Source of the DNA: Fuscovulum sp.
GTDB lineage: Bacteria > Pseudomonadota > Alphaproteobacteria > Rhodobacterales > Rhodobacteraceae
Length of the DNA: 64,000 bases
Reading direction: 5' to 3'
Assembly (NCBI GenBank): GCA_035192965.1
Contig: CP136571.1
Coordinates: forward strand, 268,501 to 332,500
Shown here: positions 1 through 7,965 of the stretch, piece after piece
Position numbering within the stretch: the first letter of the stretch is position 1
Layout of the letters: the number at the start of each line of letters is the position of its first letter
Notes under the pieces: generated by a model
Databases searched by the model: none
Told to the model about the DNA's origin: nothing
What the model saw: the letters and a program-made list of their open reading frames with translations, nothing else
Position numbers and translations under genes: made by a program

Positions 1-305
1 ACAGCGGCGATGACCGGCTTGCGGATGCGGGCGATGGCGTCGGCCTCGGGCGCGAAGAGATCGTCGAAGAAGACCTCGGTAAATGACTTTTCGGCCATTT
101 CCTTGACATCCGCACCGGCGGCGAAGGCCTTTTCCGATCCGGTGACGACGATACAGCGCACCTTGTCATTACGGTCGGCGGCGGCGAGTGCGGCGGCCAG
201 CTCTTGCATCAGCCGGGCGTTGAGGGCGTTGAGCGCCTCGGGCCGGTTCAGGCGGATGAGGGCGATGTAATCCTCGATCTCGACGATGAGCGTCTCATAG
301 GCCAT
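1..305 (-). CDS. enoyl-CoA hydratase (3' end beyond window)
   Basis: N-terminal 101 residues of a crotonase-fold protein that hydrates the double bond of trans-2-enoyl-CoA in fatty-acid or phenylacetate-type beta-oxidation. The translation starts [20 protein letters not shown], continues with an RPEALNAL segment typical of the first crotonase strand/helix, and reaches the [11 protein letters not shown] motif, whose backbone amides form the CoA-thioester oxyanion hole. A GGAG lies about 8 nt before the ATG at 305. The catalytic Glu pair is beyond the window edge, so hydratase versus isomerase or other crotonase cannot be settled here. In Rhodobacteraceae this gene often lies between rpsT/dnaA and mutM; mutM follows on the same strand upstream. 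Confidence 0.9.
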   Translation of the reverse strand, partial: MAYETLIVEIEDYIALIRLNRPEALNALNARLMQELAAALAAADRNDKVRCIVVTGSEKAFAAGADVKEMAEKSFTEVFFDDLFAPEADAIARIRKPVIAA

Positions 306-388
306 GGCGCGGCTCCGTTCTTTTGTTGCGGAGACTCCTAGCAGCAACAGGGCCGTTATCAAGGGTCGTGAACGGGATTAACGGCGCG

Positions 389-1279
389 TCACCTTTGGCA
401 GGAGGGGCAATAAAAGGAGGATCGGCCCGATTGGACGATGCGGTGGATCGTGTCGGTGCAACCGGGGGAGAGGCAGGGCTGGCCTTCGCGGCCATAGACC
501 TGAAAGCTGTGCTGGAAATAGCCAAGCTCGCCATCAGCCTGACGGTAATCGCGCAGGGAGGAACCGCCGGCGGTGATCGCCTCGGTCAGCACATCGCGGA
601 TCAGCGGGACAAGGGCAGCGGCGCGGGGGGCGGCGATGCGGCCTGCCTTGCGCGCGGGGTGGATCCGGGCGCGGTAGAGCGTTTCGCAGACATAGATATT
701 GCCCAGGCCCGCGATGATATGCTGATCGAGCAGGGCAGATTTGATGGGCGTGTTGCGGCCCTTGAGCCGGGCCGTGAGGTAGGTTTCGCTGAAATCATTG
801 CCCAGCGGTTCCGGGCCGAGAACGGCAAGCAGCGGGTGGGTGTCGGCGGTGGCGGTGGGCATCATGTCCATCGCGCCGAAGCGGCGGGCATCGTTGAAGG
901 TGATGCGGGTGCCATCTTCCATATCAAGGACCACGTGATCGTGCTTTTCCGGCGCAGGGTGGTGGTGGTGCCATTCGCCGAGGGTTTCACGTGTTTCAGG
1001 GGCCACCCCCTCACCCAAGAACGGCGGAGGGGAGATGAGCATCCTTCCCGACATACCGAGGTGGATGAGGAGGGTTTCGCCGGTGGAAATATCCGCGAGG
1101 ATGTATTTGGACCTGCGGCGGAGCAACAGCACGCGCGCGCCGGTCAGCCGGTCGGCCATGCCGGGCGGGAAGGGCCAGCGCAGATCGGGGCGGTTGACGG
1201 TGGCGCGGGTTATGACGCGCCCTTCCATCGCGGGCAGCAGGCCGCGGCGGACGGTTTCAACCTCGGGCAGTTCGGGCAT
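389..1279 (-). CDS. mutM: formamidopyrimidine-DNA glycosylase MutM (Fpg)
   Basis: Bifunctional DNA glycosylase/AP lyase that removes 8-oxoguanine and formamidopyrimidines in base-excision repair. The protein opens with [13 protein letters not shown]: Pro2 (Schiff-base nucleophile after Met removal) and Glu3 are present, followed by a KYIL lysine, [17 protein letters not shown], the FNDARRFG motif, GLGNIYVCE, and a C-terminal four-Cys zinc finger ending FYCPSCQR. At 296 aa it is longer than the usual ~270-285 aa. The excess is a proline/glycine-rich insert (about residues 83-98) between GRMLIS and TLGEWHHHH. The ATG at 1279 is set by the invariant N-terminus; an in-frame extension further upstream runs antisense to ubiE and is not credible. 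Divergent from ubiE. Confidence 0.96.
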   Translation of the reverse strand: MPELPEVETVRRGLLPAMEGRVITRATVNRPDLRWPFPPGMADRLTGARVLLLRRRSKYILADISTGETLLIHLGMSGRMLISPPPFLGEGVAPETRETLGEWHHHHPAPEKHDHVVLDMEDGTRITFNDARRFGAMDMMPTATADTHPLLAVLGPEPLGNDFSETYLTARLKGRNTPIKSALLDQHIIAGLGNIYVCETLYRARIHPARKAGRIAAPRAAALVPLIRDVLTEAITAGGSSLRDYRQADGELGYFQHSFQVYGREGQPCLSPGCTDTIHRIVQSGRSSFYCPSCQR

Positions 1280-1366
1280 GGAGGGGCCTGTCGGACATGT
1301 GGGCGCATTGCAGCGCCGTTGAACCGGCCTATAAGGAGGGGCAGGCAAGAGGAACGGCAAGACCCC

Positions 1367-2119
1367 ATGACCGACGAAGATCAAGGCACCACCCATTTCG
1401 GCTTTCAAACCGTGCCGGAGGGCGACAAGGCCGGCATGGTGCATGGCGTCTTTACCCGTGTGGCGAGCCGCTATGACATCATGAACGATCTGATGTCGGG
1501 CGGGGTGCATCGGTTGTGGAAGGACGCGATGATGGATTGGCTGGCCCCGCGACCGGGCCAGCGTCTGCTGGATGTGGCCGGGGGAACGGGGGATGTGGCG
1601 TTCCGTTTCCTGAAGCGCGCGGCGGGGGCATCGGCGGTGGTGCTGGACATGACCGAATCCATGCTGGTGGAAGGCCGCAAGCGGGCAGAGGCGGAACGGC
1701 AGGCAGATCGGCTGGATTGGGTGGTGGGCGATGCGATGGCCCTGCCCTTTCCGGACAATTCCTTTGACGTCTACACGATCAGCTTTGGCATCCGGAACGT
1801 GACCCGGGTGCAGGATGCGCTGAGCGAGGCCTATCGTGTGCTGCGGCCCGGTGGGCGGTTGATGGTGCTGGAGTTCAGCCGGATCCCGAATGACCTGCTG
1901 CAAAAGGCCTATGACGCCTATTCCTTCAACGTGATCCCGGTGATGGGGCAGATCGTGGCGAAGGATCGGGACAGCTATCAGTATCTGGTGGAATCGATCC
2001 GCAAGTTTCCCGATCAGGAGACGTTCGCCAGCATGATCCGCAAGGCGGGGTTCGGGCAGGTGAAGTATCGCAACCTGACGATGGGCGTGGCGGCGCTGCA
2101 TTCCGGCTGGAAGCTTTGA
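1367..2119 (+). CDS. ubiE: ubiquinone biosynthesis C-methyltransferase UbiE
   Basis: SAM-dependent methyltransferase of 250 aa that C-methylates the demethylated benzoquinol intermediate of ubiquinone synthesis (and demethylmenaquinol where present), at the inner face of the cytoplasmic membrane. Family signatures: [19 protein letters not shown] and [20 protein letters not shown] at the N-terminus, the glycine-rich SAM motif [23 protein letters not shown] in the middle, and a C-terminal [14 protein letters not shown]. The start at 1367 gives the standard UbiE N-terminus; an open frame continues upstream but lies antisense to mutM. Its stop is one base from the GTG of ubiB, so the two are co-transcribed and probably translationally coupled. 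Confidence 0.97.
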   Translation: MTDEDQGTTHFGFQTVPEGDKAGMVHGVFTRVASRYDIMNDLMSGGVHRLWKDAMMDWLAPRPGQRLLDVAGGTGDVAFRFLKRAAGASAVVLDMTESMLVEGRKRAEAERQADRLDWVVGDAMALPFPDNSFDVYTISFGIRNVTRVQDALSEAYRVLRPGGRLMVLEFSRIPNDLLQKAYDAYSFNVIPVMGQIVAKDRDSYQYLVESIRKFPDQETFASMIRKAGFGQVKYRNLTMGVAALHSGWKL

Positions 2120-2120
2120 C

Positions 2121-3650
2121 GTGAGGGGACCGCATAACATCTGGCGTCTGATCCGCACCGGCGCGACGCTGGAGCGTACGGGCGCGATGGCCGTGGTGCT
2201 GGAGGCGTTTCGGGCGCCGCCGTCGATTCGCATCGCGGCGCGGCTGCTGGGGTGGCCGTTCAAGTGGCTGGGCCTGCGCGGCGATCCGGCGCTGCCGCCT
2301 GCGACGCGGGCGCTGACAGCGTTGGGGCCAGCCTATATCAAGTTCGGGCAGATCCTTTCCACCCGCCCGGATGTAGTGGGCGACGAACTGGCCGAGCAGT
2401 TGAAATATCTGCAGGACCAGTTGCCCCCGTTTCCGCGGGACGTGGCGAAGACGATGATCGAGGCCGAGCTTGAAGTGCCGGTCGATCAGGTGTTTTCCGA
2501 ATTCTCCGAGCCAGTCGCGGCAGCATCCATCGCGCAGGTGCATCGGGCACGGTTGGCGGATACGGGCGAAGAAGTGGCGGTCAAGGTGCTGCGCCCGGGC
2601 ATCGAGCGGGCGTTTCGCAAGGATATTGATGCCTTCTACCTGATCGCGCGGACGATCGAGATTGTGGCCCCCTCGGCGCGGCGGTTGCGGCCCATGGATG
2701 TGATCGCGCATTTCGAAGGCGTGGTCATGGGCGAGTTGGACCTGCGGCTGGAATCATCCGCCGCAGCCGAGTTTGCGGCGAACACCGAAAAGGATGAAGG
2801 GTTCCGCGTGCCAAGGCCCGTTTGGGCGCTGTCAGGGCGGACAGTGATGACGCTCGGTTGGGCCGAAGGCATCGGGATGAATGACAACGCCGCGATTGAT
2901 GCGGCGGGGCTGGACCGCAAGGTTCTGGCGGCAAGGGTGCTGTCACTGTTCCTGAACCATGCTCTGCGGGATGGGTTCTTTCATGCCGACATGCATCAGG
3001 GGAACCTGAAGGTGGGGCTGGACGGGGCGATCATCGCCTATGATTTCGGGATCATGGGGCGGATCGACGAGTATACGCGCCGCGTCTATGCCGAGATTCT
3101 GATGGGGTTCATCCGCAAGGATTACCGCCGCGTGGCCGAGGTGCATTTCGAGGCGGGCTATGTGCCTGCGGATCGTGACATCGATGAATTTGCCCGCGCG
3201 CTGCGGGCGGTCGGTGAGCCGATCTTTGGCATGGATGCCAGCCGGATTTCGATGGCGCGGCTGCTGGCCTATCTGTTTGATGTGACGGAGCGCTTCGGGA
3301 TGCAGACGCGGACCGAACTGATCCTGTTGCAGCGGACGATGGTGGTGGTCGAAGGCGTGGCGCGGTCGCTGGACCCGCATATCAATATCTGGCAGGTCGC
3401 GCGCCCGGTGGTGGAGAATTACATCGCCAAGAATATCGGACCGGCGGCCCTGCTGCGGGATCTGGTGCAGACGGCGCGGGTGTTGAGCCGGTTCGGGCCG
3501 AAACTGCCGCGGATGGTGGAAGCCGCGCTGATCGCGCAGGCCGAACCGTCGCGCCCCTTGGCGCCACCAAGGCGGCGGTCGCGATGGTACCTTATCCCGC
3601 TGGGGGTTCTGGTGTTTGCGGCAGGGATCGGGCTGGGCGCGCTGCTCTAG
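2121..3650 (+). CDS. ubiB: ubiquinone biosynthesis protein kinase-like UbiB (GTG start)
   Basis: ABC1/ADCK/UbiB atypical kinase family, 509 aa. It is required for ubiquinone synthesis, probably as an ATPase that helps hydrophobic intermediates reach the Ubi enzymes at the membrane. Visible family motifs: the KxGQ signature in [13 protein letters not shown] (about residue 75), the alanine-rich nucleotide loop in [12 protein letters not shown], the lysine of [10 protein letters not shown], the catalytic-loop region [12 protein letters not shown], and the DFG-like YDFGIMG. The C-terminus carries one hydrophobic helix ([20 protein letters not shown]). It begins with GTG one base after the ubiE stop and overlaps the end of the convergent kinase gene by 4 nt. 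Confidence 0.96.
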   Translation: MRGPHNIWRLIRTGATLERTGAMAVVLEAFRAPPSIRIAARLLGWPFKWLGLRGDPALPPATRALTALGPAYIKFGQILSTRPDVVGDELAEQLKYLQDQLPPFPRDVAKTMIEAELEVPVDQVFSEFSEPVAAASIAQVHRARLADTGEEVAVKVLRPGIERAFRKDIDAFYLIARTIEIVAPSARRLRPMDVIAHFEGVVMGELDLRLESSAAAEFAANTEKDEGFRVPRPVWALSGRTVMTLGWAEGIGMNDNAAIDAAGLDRKVLAARVLSLFLNHALRDGFFHADMHQGNLKVGLDGAIIAYDFGIMGRIDEYTRRVYAEILMGFIRKDYRRVAEVHFEAGYVPADRDIDEFARALRAVGEPIFGMDASRISMARLLAYLFDVTERFGMQTRTELILLQRTMVVVEGVARSLDPHINIWQVARPVVENYIAKNIGPAALLRDLVQTARVLSRFGPKLPRMVEAALIAQAEPSRPLAPPRRRSRWYLIPLGVLVFAAGIGLGALL

Positions 3651-4450
3651 AGCGCGGCGATCTGGATCTGTAGCGCGCGGGCGTAATCACCATCCCCGCG
3701 CGCGGCTTTCCAGGCGCAATGGGCGGCGATGCGCCAATGGTAGAGCGGGCGCAGAGCGCGGCAGCGCGCAACCGTTTCCGGGCAGGGATAGGCGGCCAAA
3801 AGCGCCTCGTCCCAGGCGGGGGGCGCGATCTGGCCGGTATAGAGCCACATCATGGCCGGCGAGGTGAGGGTGGCGAGGTCTTCTGCCGGGTCGCCCATGC
3901 CGGGACATTGCCAATCGATCAGAAGAGGACCGTCGGCAGTGGCAAGGATGTTGCCCGGCACGACATCGGCATGAACCGGGCGCGGGGCAACCGGGGAAAG
4001 GCCCGGATCGGGCGGGGGCGGGGGCAGGCCGGGCGGGGCGAAACTGGCGGCATGGGCCAGAAGGGCAGCGCTGCCATTGGGCAGCGGGCGAAAGGACGCA
4101 GGCGGAAGCGCGGCATTGTGTAGGCGGTGCAGCATCCGGGCGACAGGCGCGGGATCGCCATGCCAACGGGCGCCTTCGGCATGGTCATAAATGATCCAGT
4201 CAGAACCGTTTGCGCGCAGACGGGGTGCAAGGCCAATCGGGAACAGCAATGTCAGTGCCGTCGCCTCAGCCACGGGGTCGTTGGGGAAAAGGGGGCTGGC
4301 GGCATCGGGGCGGTGGTGCTTGACGACATAGTCGCCCACCCGCCAGACCGCATTGGACCGACCACCGGCCATGGCCTGCCAGTTTTCTGGCCGGAGGCGA
4401 GGGGCAAGCCGGGCTAGCGCGGCATGGGCGGCGGGCGGGGGCGTCATCAT
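3647..4450 (-). CDS. APH/choline-kinase-family phosphotransferase
   Basis: Protein-kinase-like small-molecule phosphotransferase, about 267 aa from the ATG at 4450 (an upstream ATG at 4486 would add 12 residues). It has the Brenner loop HADVVPGNIL (catalytic Asp and metal-binding Asn) near residue 160, followed by LLIDWQCPGMGDPAEDLA, the DFG-equivalent metal-binding region. An N-terminal GGRSNAVWRV segment resembles the nucleotide-binding loop, and VVKHH supplies the ATP-binding lysine. The substrate cannot be assigned; choline/ethanolamine-type or amino-sugar kinases are possible. Its stop overlaps the ubiB stop region, making the two genes convergent. Confidence 0.82.
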   Translation of the reverse strand: MMTPPPAAHAALARLAPRLRPENWQAMAGGRSNAVWRVGDYVVKHHRPDAASPLFPNDPVAEATALTLLFPIGLAPRLRANGSDWIIYDHAEGARWHGDPAPVARMLHRLHNAALPPASFRPLPNGSAALLAHAASFAPPGLPPPPPDPGLSPVAPRPVHADVVPGNILATADGPLLIDWQCPGMGDPAEDLATLTSPAMMWLYTGQIAPPAWDEALLAAYPCPETVARCRALRPLYHWRIAAHCAWKAARGDGDYARALQIQIAAL

Positions 4451-4492
4451 GGGGGCGGACCCTAACGCCGGGGACCGCCGCTGCAAGGGTGA

Positions 4493-5149
4493 TCAGGGCA
4501 TGCGCAGCGCCGTGACGTTCGTGGCGGAAACGGAGATGCCGCCCCGCAGGATCAGGGTGATCTGGTCGCCGTCGCGGCGTGCCTCTTCGATGCGGGCGTA
4601 GGATTGGACGGGATCAGTGCGGATCACTTTATCCCCCTGCCGACTTTCCAGCCGTAATTGATAGCGACCGGCGGGAAGCGCCGTCCCCGCGGCATCGGCA
4701 CCCAACCATGAATAGCTGCGGCTGCCCATTGGCACGGTTTCGCGCGAGACGAGTTTGCCGGTGGAATCCGTAACTGTGAGAACAAGGTTATCCGCTGTTG
4801 GGGCAGGGTTCGGGGTCAGAGTGATGGGGCGGCCCTCAAACCAGACATCGGCAGGGGTCCGCGCCTCTTGCCCGATCCAACCGGAAAGTTGCGCCATGCC
4901 CATCAGGCTGAACTGTGCGGCGAGGTCGTTTAAAAGCTTGTTGGTTTGCACCTGCTGTTCGACGCCAGAAAAGGTGGCCAACTGCACCGCGAAATCCGTG
5001 GAGTTGAGAGGGTTCAGGGGATCCTGATTCTGCATCTGGGTGGTGAGCATTTTCAGGAACGTCGTGAAATCCGCCCCAGGCGAGGCCGCGGTCGTGGAGG
5101 GCGTGCGGGCATTCGTGTTGGGCGCTGAGGAAGTGGGTGGTGTATTCAT
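4493..5149 (-). CDS. flgD: flagellar hook capping protein FlgD
   Basis: Hook-assembly scaffold that caps the growing hook and lets FlgE subunits polymerise. The 218-aa protein has the diagnostic N-terminal block FTTFLKMLTTQMQNQDPLNPLNST (residues about 32-55, read here as two abutting pieces), followed by FAVQLATFSGVEQQVQTN, then a FlgD Ig/tudor-like region (LVLTVTDSTGKLV, LPAGRYQLRLE). An AAAGGA Shine-Dalgarno precedes the ATG at 5149, 10 nt after the fliK stop, so fliK-flgD form one transcript. The gene appears intact although the hook gene nearby is not. Confidence 0.95.
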   Translation of the reverse strand: MNTPPTSSAPNTNARTPSTTAASPGADFTTFLKMLTTQMQNQDPLNPLNSTDFAVQLATFSGVEQQVQTNKLLNDLAAQFSLMGMAQLSGWIGQEARTPADVWFEGRPITLTPNPAPTADNLVLTVTDSTGKLVSRETVPMGSRSYSWLGADAAGTALPAGRYQLRLESRQGDKVIRTDPVQSYARIEEARRDGDQITLILRGGISVSATNVTALRMP

Positions 5150-5159
5150 GGCAATCCTT

Positions 5160-7226
5160 TCAGAGCCGAAGGTCGAGTGTGCCGGGCGATGCGTTTGGGC
5201 GAGGGGGTGGGGGGCGTTGATCCGCAGCGGGCGGTGGGCTGGACGGGCTCGCGGCAGCCGGCGACGGAGCGCTGTGCTGTGACGGGGCATCCTGTCCGCC
5301 GCCGCCTGCAAAGCTGAGCGACGCGCCGGCAAAGCCGGCCTGCCGCAGGTCAGCCAGTACCTGATCCCCCTGCCGTCGGAGAAGATCGAGCGTTTGGGGT
5401 TCATCGACCGCAAGGTGGATGTGCAGGCCCTGATCCGTTTGCTTTACCTCAAACCGCAGGGTGCCCAGTTCATCCGGGCGCAAGGTCAGGGTGACAGGGC
5501 CATCCGGGGCGATCTGGACCAGACGCAGAATTTCTTCTGTCAGCGGCATCGGGCTGATCGGGGGGCGGGACGGAATGGCGGAATCGGGGGCGTGTGGACG
5601 GGGTAGCTCTGCCGGGATTGGGGCGAAGGGGGAAGCGTCGGCGACCAACGGCTGTGGATAAACGTAGATTTCTGCAATGTTCGTGACGAAAAGCGGGTTT
5701 CCTGCCATGGCCGTACCAGAGACCGAGCCGCTGTCGATGGCGGCAGGCAAGGCCTGTGGCGCAAAGGACCCGGCCGTTGAGTCGGTATTTGGAGCGAACA
5801 TCCTTGAAGGTGGGGCGGGGCTAAACAGCGGACCTGGTGCAGGAGCCCCAAACGACCGTTCCAGCGCAGGAGAGGATGGCATAGCGGCCGTTTCGGCCCA
5901 GATTCTCGCGGCACGGAAAGCGGGTTCTGGTGTCGTTGCGGGTTCGGTGCCGGATTGGACATGGGCAAATGGGGATACTTCGCTGGCAGGCGAAGGCAAC
6001 GCGACCGCTGGGATTGGGGCGACGAATTGCGTCGCGTTTGGATCGCGTGGCGGTTCGGATTGCGCTGATGCCTGCGGAAACGGCAGGTCCAAGACCTGCA
6101 CGCGCAACGGGGAAAGGTCGTGGTCGGCTTGCATCGCTGATGGTGGCACCGCTGCGGCCGGTTGAGGCCGGCGGACAGATTCGTTTGGCAGCAAGGCTGC
6201 ATCTTCCATATTCGTGCTTTCCCGAGTCCTTGGCAGGAGAAGCGGGTCCAATCCCGAAACGGAGATGGGCAAGGCAGGGGTTCTGGCTGCGGCGGGCGGT
6301 GCGCGGGATTGATCGGGTCTGGGTATGATTTGTGCTTTGTCAGAGACGTTTTCGACCTGATACTTGCTAGCTTCCTGCAACAGATCCGCATGAGAGAATT
6401 CCGGCCATGGAACCCTGGCGGGCGCAGCGGAGACCGCAGCGGCCGCGACTTCAGATTCGGCAAGGGGTGGCCGGAAAGCCAAACTTGAACGCGGTTCCGC
6501 CCTATCCCCCATACTGCTGAGATGTGCGCCAGTGCCCTGTGGATGGGGCATCGCGCTGCGCGCGGGCACCCCATCGGCATTGGCGCGGGGAAGCGGGGAA
6601 GCCCCGACCATTGTGTCCAAGGATTGAGGTCCAAAAGGCTCTGTTACGGCGGAAACTGGTATTCCTTTGCCTTGCGGAACCGTGGGCCGCTCTTTCTGGG
6701 TGGGAACCGTGCTCCCCATGGCAGGGGTTTCCGGGTGAGAAGGATCATCGCTTCCGGCTGAAGACGGCATTTGCGCGGGCATGACCGGCTGCGACGCGGC
6801 GGAGAGATCGGCAAAGGCCATCGCAGCCATGCTGAAAACCTGCGGCGGCTGTGCCGGATCGGGCAATTTCGGCGATGTCAGGGTCGATTCGGATCTTTGC
6901 GAGGCTTTGTCTTCTGCAGCCGGCTGTGGGGTGGCAGTGTCAGCGTCGCTTGGCGGCGGACGGGTTACTATGGCCATCGTGCCAGTTGGCAGAGATGCCG
7001 CAACGGGTGCATCAGGCGACGGCTGTGTCGCGTTCTGGTGGGGGATCAGGGGATCAGTGTCCAGCGGTTCGCGACCGGGCAGCTGATCCAAATCTGCGGC
7101 GAGCGTTTGCGGATTGGCACCGGATTCGGCCATGACAGCGAGGAAGGCAGTCACTTCCGCGCCCACTGCGGTGCTGGGGGCCGCAGGCGTGGAAGGCAAT
7201 TGCTGGAGACGAACAGGCTGGATCAT
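5160..7226 (-). CDS. fliK: flagellar hook-length control protein FliK
   Basis: Secreted molecular ruler that sets hook length and triggers the export-specificity switch at FlhB. The 688-aa protein is mostly low-complexity, rich in Pro, Ala and Ser as expected for a ruler domain. It ends in a Flg_hook-type C-terminal domain with VTLTLRPDELGTLRFEV, then HIHLAVDEPQTLDLLRRQGDQ and LRQAGFAGASLSF. A short proline-rich tail follows the domain. The N-terminus shows no cleavable signal, consistent with type III export. It is directly upstream of flgD and divergent from the rod-binding gene across about 117 bp with no recognised promoter. Confidence 0.9.
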   Translation of the reverse strand: MIQPVRLQQLPSTPAAPSTAVGAEVTAFLAVMAESGANPQTLAADLDQLPGREPLDTDPLIPHQNATQPSPDAPVAASLPTGTMAIVTRPPPSDADTATPQPAAEDKASQRSESTLTSPKLPDPAQPPQVFSMAAMAFADLSAASQPVMPAQMPSSAGSDDPSHPETPAMGSTVPTQKERPTVPQGKGIPVSAVTEPFGPQSLDTMVGASPLPRANADGVPARSAMPHPQGTGAHLSSMGDRAEPRSSLAFRPPLAESEVAAAAVSAAPARVPWPEFSHADLLQEASKYQVENVSDKAQIIPRPDQSRAPPAAARTPALPISVSGLDPLLLPRTRESTNMEDAALLPNESVRRPQPAAAVPPSAMQADHDLSPLRVQVLDLPFPQASAQSEPPRDPNATQFVAPIPAVALPSPASEVSPFAHVQSGTEPATTPEPAFRAARIWAETAAMPSSPALERSFGAPAPGPLFSPAPPSRMFAPNTDSTAGSFAPQALPAAIDSGSVSGTAMAGNPLFVTNIAEIYVYPQPLVADASPFAPIPAELPRPHAPDSAIPSRPPISPMPLTEEILRLVQIAPDGPVTLTLRPDELGTLRFEVKQTDQGLHIHLAVDEPQTLDLLRRQGDQVLADLRQAGFAGASLSFAGGGGQDAPSQHSAPSPAAASPSSPPPAADQRPPPPRPNASPGTLDLRL

Positions 7227-7343
7227 GTTGGGTCAGACTTCTGTCAGGTGGTCCGACTTTGGCCTTCACCGATTACCAAATCTTTACTGCCGATGGCCCA
7301 AGATGCGGAAAATCTGCCCCATTTCCCAAACAGGAGCACCGCG

Positions 7344-7610
7344 ATGCAGGTATCCCCGCCACTAACGAGACCGGGCACAGTCCCCGACAACCCCTTGCGG
7401 GCCAAGGCAGCCGAATTGGAAACCGCCTTTCTGGCAGAAATGCTGCGACATGCGGGGCTTGGCACGCAAACGGGCAGCTTTGGCGGGGGGATCGGGGCCG
7501 AGCAGTTCGCATCCTTCCTGCGCGAAGGGCAGGCAAAGGCGATGGTGCAGGCAGGGGGCATCGGGTTGACCGAATCGCTGTTCCGCGCGCTGGAGGAGAC
7601 TGCGAAATGA
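7344..7610 (+). CDS. FlgJ-type rod-binding protein (N-terminal domain only)
   Basis: 88-aa protein equal to the rod-binding half of FlgJ, without the peptidoglycan hydrolase half, as is usual in Alphaproteobacteria. Motifs: LRAKAAELETAFLAEMLRHAGLG, where the ELE-F--E-L-R-A pattern is typical of the family, followed by GGIGAEQFASFLREGQAKAM and GGIGLTESLFRAL. It probably helps rod assembly through the periplasm. An AGGAG sits 7 nt before the ATG, which decides this start over upstream in-frame ATGs. The stop overlaps the start of the next gene (ATGA). Confidence 0.85.
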   Translation: MQVSPPLTRPGTVPDNPLRAKAAELETAFLAEMLRHAGLGTQTGSFGGGIGAEQFASFLREGQAKAMVQAGGIGLTESLFRALEETAK

Positions 7611-7930
7611 ACGATGCAGAGGCGGAGGCGGAGGCGGTTCTGGGCGCAATGCACCATGCGATTCGCACGGCACAGTTCGATGAGTTAGAGACAATTTCAG
7701 CCAAGTTAGAGACAGTTTTATCTGGCTTGGGGGCCTTGGAAGGCGATGCGCCGGCACGGCTGCGCGGCATGGCAGAGCGCAACACCAATTGTCTTGCGGC
7801 GGCGGCTCAAGGATTGCGCGCGGGTCGGCGGCGGCTGGTTGAGATTGCGGCGGCAGAACGGGCCGATACCTATGACCGCAGCGGTGCGCGCAGGGCCCTA
7901 TCGACGCCGGTGCCCGGGCGGAGGCTGTGA
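7607..7930 (+). CDS. FlgN-like flagellar chaperone candidate
   Basis: 107-aa, mostly helical protein that starts in a 4-nt ATGA overlap with the rod-binding gene. The first half is acidic and alanine-rich with heptad-like LETISAKLETVLSGL; the second half is arginine-rich (GLRAGRRRLVEIAAAERADTYDRSGARRAL). Small helical proteins with this YDRxGxR-type tail next to flgJ in Alphaproteobacteria are generally annotated as FlgN-like, i.e. export chaperones for the hook-filament junction proteins FlgK/FlgL. The assignment is by context and general shape rather than a clear motif. No flgK or flgL is present in this window. Confidence 0.55.
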   Translation: MNDAEAEAEAVLGAMHHAIRTAQFDELETISAKLETVLSGLGALEGDAPARLRGMAERNTNCLAAAAQGLRAGRRRLVEIAAAERADTYDRSGARRALSTPVPGRRL

Positions 7931-7965
7931 TTTGACTCAATTCCAAACCATTTCCCCCGGTCGCA

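Noticed and set aside
983..998. parS-like sequence inside the mutM insert
   Set aside because: Only 12 of 16 positions match and one half of the palindrome is lost, so it is not called as a site.
323..2119. Open reading frame extending ubiE about 350 codons upstream across mutM
   Set aside because: The extension is antisense to mutM, has no family similarity, and UbiE has its normal N-terminus at 1367.
1280..2263. In-frame N-terminal extension of mutM antisense to ubiE
   Set aside because: MutM needs Pro2 exposed at the N-terminus; MPELPEVE at 1279 is decisive.
7227..7343. Sigma-28-like GCCGATGG between fliK and the rod-binding gene
   Set aside because: The matching -35 element (TAAAGTTT type) is absent at the right distance.
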